Below, in pieces: positions 22,890-26,390 of a DNA stretch of 26,390 bases (within the stretch, counting starts at the first letter, position 1; every line of letters begins with the position of its first letter). Under the pieces are notes generated by a model that saw only the letters and a list, made by a program, of their open reading frames with translations, was not told the DNA's origin and made no database searches. Source of the DNA: CAYGBW01 sp964348185 (GTDB lineage Bacteria; Desulfobacterota; BSN033; WVXP01); the NCBI GenBank assembly GCA_964348185.1, contig CAYGBW010000073.1, positions 1 to 26,390 on the forward strand, written 5' to 3'. A program made the position numbers and the translations under genes.

Positions 22890-23519
22890 ATGAGAATTGC
22901 CGTTGTGAATGAAACGAGCGCGGGAGATAAAAACGCCGATATTCTTGCAAGCCTTGAGGGACGGGGCCATGAGGTGGTTAATGCGGGGATGAGCCGGTCG
23001 GGGGCACAGCCTGAACTCACCTACATCCACACAGGGCTGATTTCAGCCACCCTGCTCAACCTAAAAAGAGTGGATTTTGTGGTGGGCGGTTGTGGAACGG
23101 GCCTGGGTTTTCTGAACGCTGTCATGCAGTACCCAGGGGTTTTTTGTGGCCATATCCTCAACTCCCTGGATGCCTGGCTATTCACACAGATTAATGGGGG
23201 AAACTGTATTTCCCTCGCTCTGAATCAGGGGTATGGTTGGGCAGGGGACGTCAATCTCCGCTTCATCTTTGACCGGATTTTCAGCGTGGAGCCCGGGTGC
23301 GGGTATCCTCCCCATAGAAGGCAGTCTCAAAAGGAATCTCGATTAACCCTCGAAAGGATTTCCGATCTCGTCCATAGACCCTTTGGAGAAATCATTGAGA
23401 AGCTCCCTGATGAGGTGATCGGGCCTGTTATCGAATATCCAGGGATGAAGGAGCTTATTGACCTCGATTCTATCGAGGACACCGAACTCAAAGGGGCATT
23501 TCAAAAGCGCATGGGCTAA
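22890..23519 (+). CDS. RpiB/LacA/LacB-family sugar-phosphate isomerase
   Basis: A 209-residue protein of the ribose-5-phosphate isomerase B / galactose-6-phosphate isomerase family, which interconverts aldose and ketose phosphates. The substrate loop GGCGTGLG (66-73) carries the cysteine (Cys68) that acts as base in RpiB, and INGGNCISL (101-109) corresponds to the ...ANVL segment. It is longer than classical RpiB (~150 residues): a tail from about residue 140 ends in a Glu/Asp-rich helix, as in a less studied long subfamily. The ATG has GAGGAGGAG ahead; GAGGA and TCCTC flank it closely. It may act on ribulose or xylulose phosphates for transketolase, or on a tetrulose or hexulose phosphate. 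Confidence 0.85.
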   Translation: MRIAVVNETSAGDKNADILASLEGRGHEVVNAGMSRSGAQPELTYIHTGLISATLLNLKRVDFVVGGCGTGLGFLNAVMQYPGVFCGHILNSLDAWLFTQINGGNCISLALNQGYGWAGDVNLRFIFDRIFSVEPGCGYPPHRRQSQKESRLTLERISDLVHRPFGEIIEKLPDEVIGPVIEYPGMKELIDLDSIEDTELKGAFQKRMG

Positions 23520-23774
23520 GATGTTTCCACGAGATGTGGCAATGACATCCTGAATTCCAACACTCCCGTACTCCACGACTCCATCCTCCAGCAACGAGCC
23601 GAATCAACCAGAGCAGGTCTAACCGCCTTTAAGGGGGACATCGAGGTGACCGCCTCAGGGCACGGGGTCTTTACTTTTTCACAGGAGTTCGTACTATAGA
23701 ACTGGACCCAGGACCCAGTCCTATGGGGAAGAGGGCATATCAAGGAATCGATTTTTCGGGAGGGATGAGATTCG
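23520..23774. other. Intergenic region before the URO-D-like genes
   Basis: 255 bases. It holds the 8-base tandem repeat at 23554-23590 and, downstream of it, a frame without a start codon (LQQRAESTRAGLTAFKGD...) that is not recognised. A good ribosome site (GGGAGGGATGAG) closes the region before the next ATG. No clear promoter was found. Confidence 0.4.
23554..23590. repeat. Degenerate 8-bp tandem repeat (ACTCCANN)
   Basis: ATTCCAAC, ACTCCCGT, ACTCCACG, ACTCCATC and CTCCAGC follow one another with an exact 8-base period. Such ACTCC-type tandem arrays are remembered from intergenic DNA of Desulfobacterota; function unknown. Confidence 0.55.
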
Positions 23775-25091
23775 ATGGAACGTTATGGAACCGGTAAATC
23801 GACCGGGTTAGAACAGACAGCGTTGGGGAAAATCCAGACGGGATTTAGTTCTGAGGATCTATCTATGTCAAAAGAAGACAGGGAGATCCTGAGGGATCTC
23901 GCAGAAAAGGCTCGAGAAATCGCTGAAAGTCCAAGAATGAGAGAAGCACGGCTCCTCTGGAAAAGACACAACAGGCTCGAAAAAACGAGACCTGTCGTAT
24001 TCTGTGATCCTGAGAATGGTTGGAATGAGATCATAACGGACGCCCAAATGAAATGTCAAGGTAAAATCGCTCGAAGATGGGAGATGGATCTCAGAAAAGA
24101 GATCTTCTGGGGAGAAGAGATGGGTGACGACAAACCTGTGGAACCCTATTTCGAGGTTCCCTACACCGTCTCAAGCGATGATTGGGGGTTGGAACCCGTA
24201 TATCATCAAACCGACACTTTGGGCTCGTATGTTTGGGAGAACCCGATAAGAGATTACACGACTGATCTAAAGAAACTCCACTCTCCAGAGTTTGAAATCG
24301 ATTGGGAAACGACCCAAGGATGTCTCGAAATTGCAAAGGAGATATTTGGGGATATACTGACCGTCCGTCAGAAGGGCATTTGGTGGTGGTCGCTGGGTAT
24401 TACACTCCGAGCGGTCACCCTGAGGGGGCTGACCAACTTCCTTTATGATTTCATCGATAACCCTGAGGAACTCAAGGAACTGTTGTCGATTATATCCAGA
24501 GGACATATGAACAAACTCGACTACCTGGAGCAGAATGGGCTGTTGAGCCTCAACAACGATGGAACCTATGTGGGTTCTGGGGGGTTCGGGTATACAGACG
24601 AGCTTCCTCAAGAGGGTCATAGAGGACATGTGCGGTGTATGGACATGTGGGGCTTTACGGATAGCCAGGAAACGGTGAATGTTTCTCCTGAAATGTATGA
24701 GGAGTTCATCTTTCCCTATGAAAAGCCGATTATGGATCGCTTTGGCCTCACCTGCTACGGATGCTGTGAACCCGTTCATTCCCGTTGGCACATCGTAAAA
24801 CGACACCATAATCTCCGCCGCGTTTCCTGCTCTCCTTGGGTGGACATAGAAGAAATGGCGGAAAACCTGGGAGATAACTACATATTCTCCATGAAGCCCA
24901 ATCCGGCGTCTCTATCAGGACCAACGATTGATAGGGAATCGATCCGGAGAGAATTGAGTAGAGCCCTTGAAGTAACCCAAGGATGTAGAGTTGAAGTGAT
25001 CATGAAGGACAATCACACCGTAGGGAAAAGATATGAGAACGTTGTTGACTGGTGCAGAATTGCGAGGCAGGAAGCTGAGAAGTACATTTGA
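23775..25091 (+). CDS. Uroporphyrinogen-decarboxylase-like (URO-D/methyltransferase fold) protein
   Basis: A 438-residue member of the URO-D superfamily, the TIM-barrel group that includes cobalamin-dependent methyltransferases such as MtaA and MtgA as well as true HemE. It is too long and too different for HemE. The candidate metal or active-site motif is YGCCEPVH (328-335, Cys330, Cys331), where MtaA-type enzymes have a His-x-Cys zinc site. The WWWSLG (203-208) and NNDGTYVGSGG (260-270) stretches are typical of an uncharacterised subfamily. The ATG at 23775 has a good ribosome site; a second ATG at 23865 (residue 31, MSKEDREILRDLA) fits the usual family start and could be the real one. The coding sequence looks more AT-rich than the upstream genes. 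Confidence 0.82.
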   Translation: MERYGTGKSTGLEQTALGKIQTGFSSEDLSMSKEDREILRDLAEKAREIAESPRMREARLLWKRHNRLEKTRPVVFCDPENGWNEIITDAQMKCQGKIARRWEMDLRKEIFWGEEMGDDKPVEPYFEVPYTVSSDDWGLEPVYHQTDTLGSYVWENPIRDYTTDLKKLHSPEFEIDWETTQGCLEIAKEIFGDILTVRQKGIWWWSLGITLRAVTLRGLTNFLYDFIDNPEELKELLSIISRGHMNKLDYLEQNGLLSLNNDGTYVGSGGFGYTDELPQEGHRGHVRCMDMWGFTDSQETVNVSPEMYEEFIFPYEKPIMDRFGLTCYGCCEPVHSRWHIVKRHHNLRRVSCSPWVDIEEMAENLGDNYIFSMKPNPASLSGPTIDRESIRRELSRALEVTQGCRVEVIMKDNHTVGKRYENVVDWCRIARQEAEKYI

Positions 25092-25182
25092 GATCTCGTT
25101 TTGCTCGGATCGACCCTCTGCAGCTCGTGGGCTTTTATGATGGAGGTCGTTCATGTCCATCCTTACGATGGAGGGGGAAAAG

Positions 25183-26382
25183 ATGACTCATAGAGAAAGG
25201 CTACAAAAGGCTCTCGATCACGTTGAACCCGACAGAGTCCCCATAGACAACGGTGGAGTGGTGACGGGGATGCATGAAGGATCGTACCGGAATCTCTTGG
25301 GCTATCTTGAGATGGAGGATAAGATAACCATCTACGATCCTGTCCAGCGACTCGCTTTTGTAAAGGATGAAGTCCTGGACTTGTTGGGAGTTGACACACG
25401 ATACGTATTTGCAAACCCCCCGTCGTTCTGGAAATGGGAAGAAAAAGCGGATGGGTCGTGGGTTGATGAGTTTGGTACAGGGTATGAACGGAGTGAGCTT
25501 TACAGTGATTTTCTCCATCCGGTTCTTGAAAATGCCACGCTAAAAGATCTGAGAGCGTATGAATTCCCAGATCCAAAGGACCCGGCACGATTCGAGGGAT
25601 TGAGAGAAAAAGCAAAGGCTCTATATGAGGAAACAGAATATGCAATCATCGGAGGTAACACCCCTTCTCTCTTCTACTCGGCGTGGGTGTTGCGGGGGAT
25701 GGAACGGTTCTTGACGGATATCGTTACAAATAGCGCTTTTGCAGATTACCTCATGGATAGAATCGTCGATTGGGATATGGCATTTCTCGATCGGTATCTC
25801 ACAGAGATCGGGGATTTCATCGAGTATCAGTGGATAGGGGATGATTGGGGGGTGCAGAATGGACCCCTCATTTCTCCTCAGATGTTCGGAGATATCGTTG
25901 CTCCTCGATTCAAGAGGATTATAGACTTTATCAAAACCAAAACGAAGGCGAAAGTGATCTATCACACGTGTGGAGCAACCTATTGGGTGATGGAGGATCT
26001 CATCGAGATCGGTGTTGACATCGTCCAGCCTCTTCAACCCAGTGCAGCTGGGAATGAAGACCCTGCGCGGCTGAAGAGGGATTTTGGTAAGCGGATGATT
26101 TTCCATGGGAATACAAACAACCAGGGTGTTTTCCACAAGGGGAAGGAGGAGGTGATTGCAGACGCTCTCTACAGGATAAGGCATCTCGCTCCAGGGGGTG
26201 GATATATATTCTCCTCTGGGCATAATATTCAGGCAAATATGCCTCCAGAAAACATCCTCGCTCTCTTCGAGACGGCCAGGGAATACGGGAAGTATCCTAT
26301 CGATGAGGAGAGAATCGACGAAGAGCTCGAAAGATTGAGAAAGGAAAACCCACGGATCACGGTTGGCACTGCCTTGTCTTGA
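25183..26382 (+). CDS. Uroporphyrinogen-decarboxylase-like (corrinoid methyltransferase-type) protein
   Basis: A 399-residue URO-D superfamily protein beginning MTHRERLQKALDHVEPDRVPID, the standard start of the MtaA/MtbA-like group. The HTCG motif (His261, Cys263) matches the first two zinc ligands of MtaA-type methyltransferases. The third cysteine position near SSGHNIQ (345-351) lacks Cys; His347 might substitute. GDDWG (219-223) and the C-terminal PPENI are typical. Two starts are well supported: ATG at 25153 (GGAGG six bases ahead) and ATG at 25183 (GGAGGGGG six bases ahead); the second is chosen for family fit. It follows the preceding URO-D gene by 91 bp and is probably co-transcribed. 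A methyl-transfer role is likely from family but the donor is unknown; no corrinoid protein is encoded in the window. Confidence 0.85.
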   Translation: MTHRERLQKALDHVEPDRVPIDNGGVVTGMHEGSYRNLLGYLEMEDKITIYDPVQRLAFVKDEVLDLLGVDTRYVFANPPSFWKWEEKADGSWVDEFGTGYERSELYSDFLHPVLENATLKDLRAYEFPDPKDPARFEGLREKAKALYEETEYAIIGGNTPSLFYSAWVLRGMERFLTDIVTNSAFADYLMDRIVDWDMAFLDRYLTEIGDFIEYQWIGDDWGVQNGPLISPQMFGDIVAPRFKRIIDFIKTKTKAKVIYHTCGATYWVMEDLIEIGVDIVQPLQPSAAGNEDPARLKRDFGKRMIFHGNTNNQGVFHKGKEEVIADALYRIRHLAPGGGYIFSSGHNIQANMPPENILALFETAREYGKYPIDEERIDEELERLRKENPRITVGTALS

Positions 26383-26390
26383 CCAGGATT

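Noticed and set aside
23775..26382. Assignment of the URO-D-like genes as hemE (haem biosynthesis)
   Set aside because: Both proteins are longer and lack the typical HemE N-terminal substrate motif; they resemble the methyltransferase branch and are not next to haem genes.
1..26390. CRISPR array, prophage, toxin-antitoxin or anti-phage defence genes
   Set aside because: No regularly spaced direct repeats of suitable length and no coding region resembling Cas, integrase, capsid, toxin or nuclease families; all intact sizeable genes belong to sugar metabolism, transport or URO-D families.

Overview
This window is a carbohydrate and polyol catabolism island with two sugar ABC transporters. It most likely comes from an anaerobic Gram-negative bacterium, perhaps of the Desulfobacterota. 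The anaerobic reading rests on a tungsten/molybdenum aldehyde:ferredoxin oxidoreductase and two uroporphyrinogen-decarboxylase-like proteins of the kind common in corrinoid/methyl metabolism. The Gram-negative reading rests on periplasmic binding proteins with signal peptides. The Desulfobacterota placement leans on intergenic repeats (22570-22690 and 23554-23590) that resemble, from memory, repeats in that group; no search was run. One kinase (xylB) looks Bacteroidetes-like. No rRNA, tRNA, CRISPR array or transposase was seen.

Layout. (1) Positions 1-245 hold a nested palindromic element that runs into the 3' end of the first kinase gene. (2) Positions 195-11000 are minus-strand and, read in the direction of transcription, fall into three units: a CUT1-type ABC importer (binding protein 9632-10996, permeases 8476-9360 and 7595-8461); a zinc alcohol dehydrogenase plus xylulokinase (7444 to 4759) behind a clear sigma-70-type promoter at 7531-7559; and a second zinc dehydrogenase, an SDR, a class II aldolase and a second FGGY kinase (4654 to 195) behind a similar promoter at 4704-4732. 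(3) Positions 11046-13020, also minus, carry galM, a frameshifted and truncated aldo/keto reductase, and two doubtful small ORFs. (4) Aldehyde:ferredoxin oxidoreductase on plus (13244-15061) converges with a full-length transketolase on minus (15211-17301). (5) Transketolase is divergent from a GntR/FCD regulator (17572-18288); their shared 270-bp intergenic region holds two near-identical 16-bp palindromes in opposite orientation. (6) Plus strand 18581-22495 is a complete CUT2 (RbsBAC-type) importer, followed by an RpiB/LacAB-type isomerase and two uroporphyrinogen-decarboxylase-like genes to the window end.

How the parts may work together (inference). The dehydrogenases would oxidise a polyol to a ketose. 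XylB would make a pentulose 5-phosphate that enters transketolase and the RpiB-type isomerase. The second FGGY kinase, which lacks the xylulokinase substrate motif, may phosphorylate another ketose that the class II aldolase cleaves to dihydroxyacetone phosphate plus a short hydroxyaldehyde. The aldehyde:ferredoxin oxidoreductase could oxidise that aldehyde and give reduced ferredoxin. The two URO-D-like proteins beside the CUT2 importer raise the possibility that the imported compound carries a methyl group, but no corrinoid protein lies in the window.
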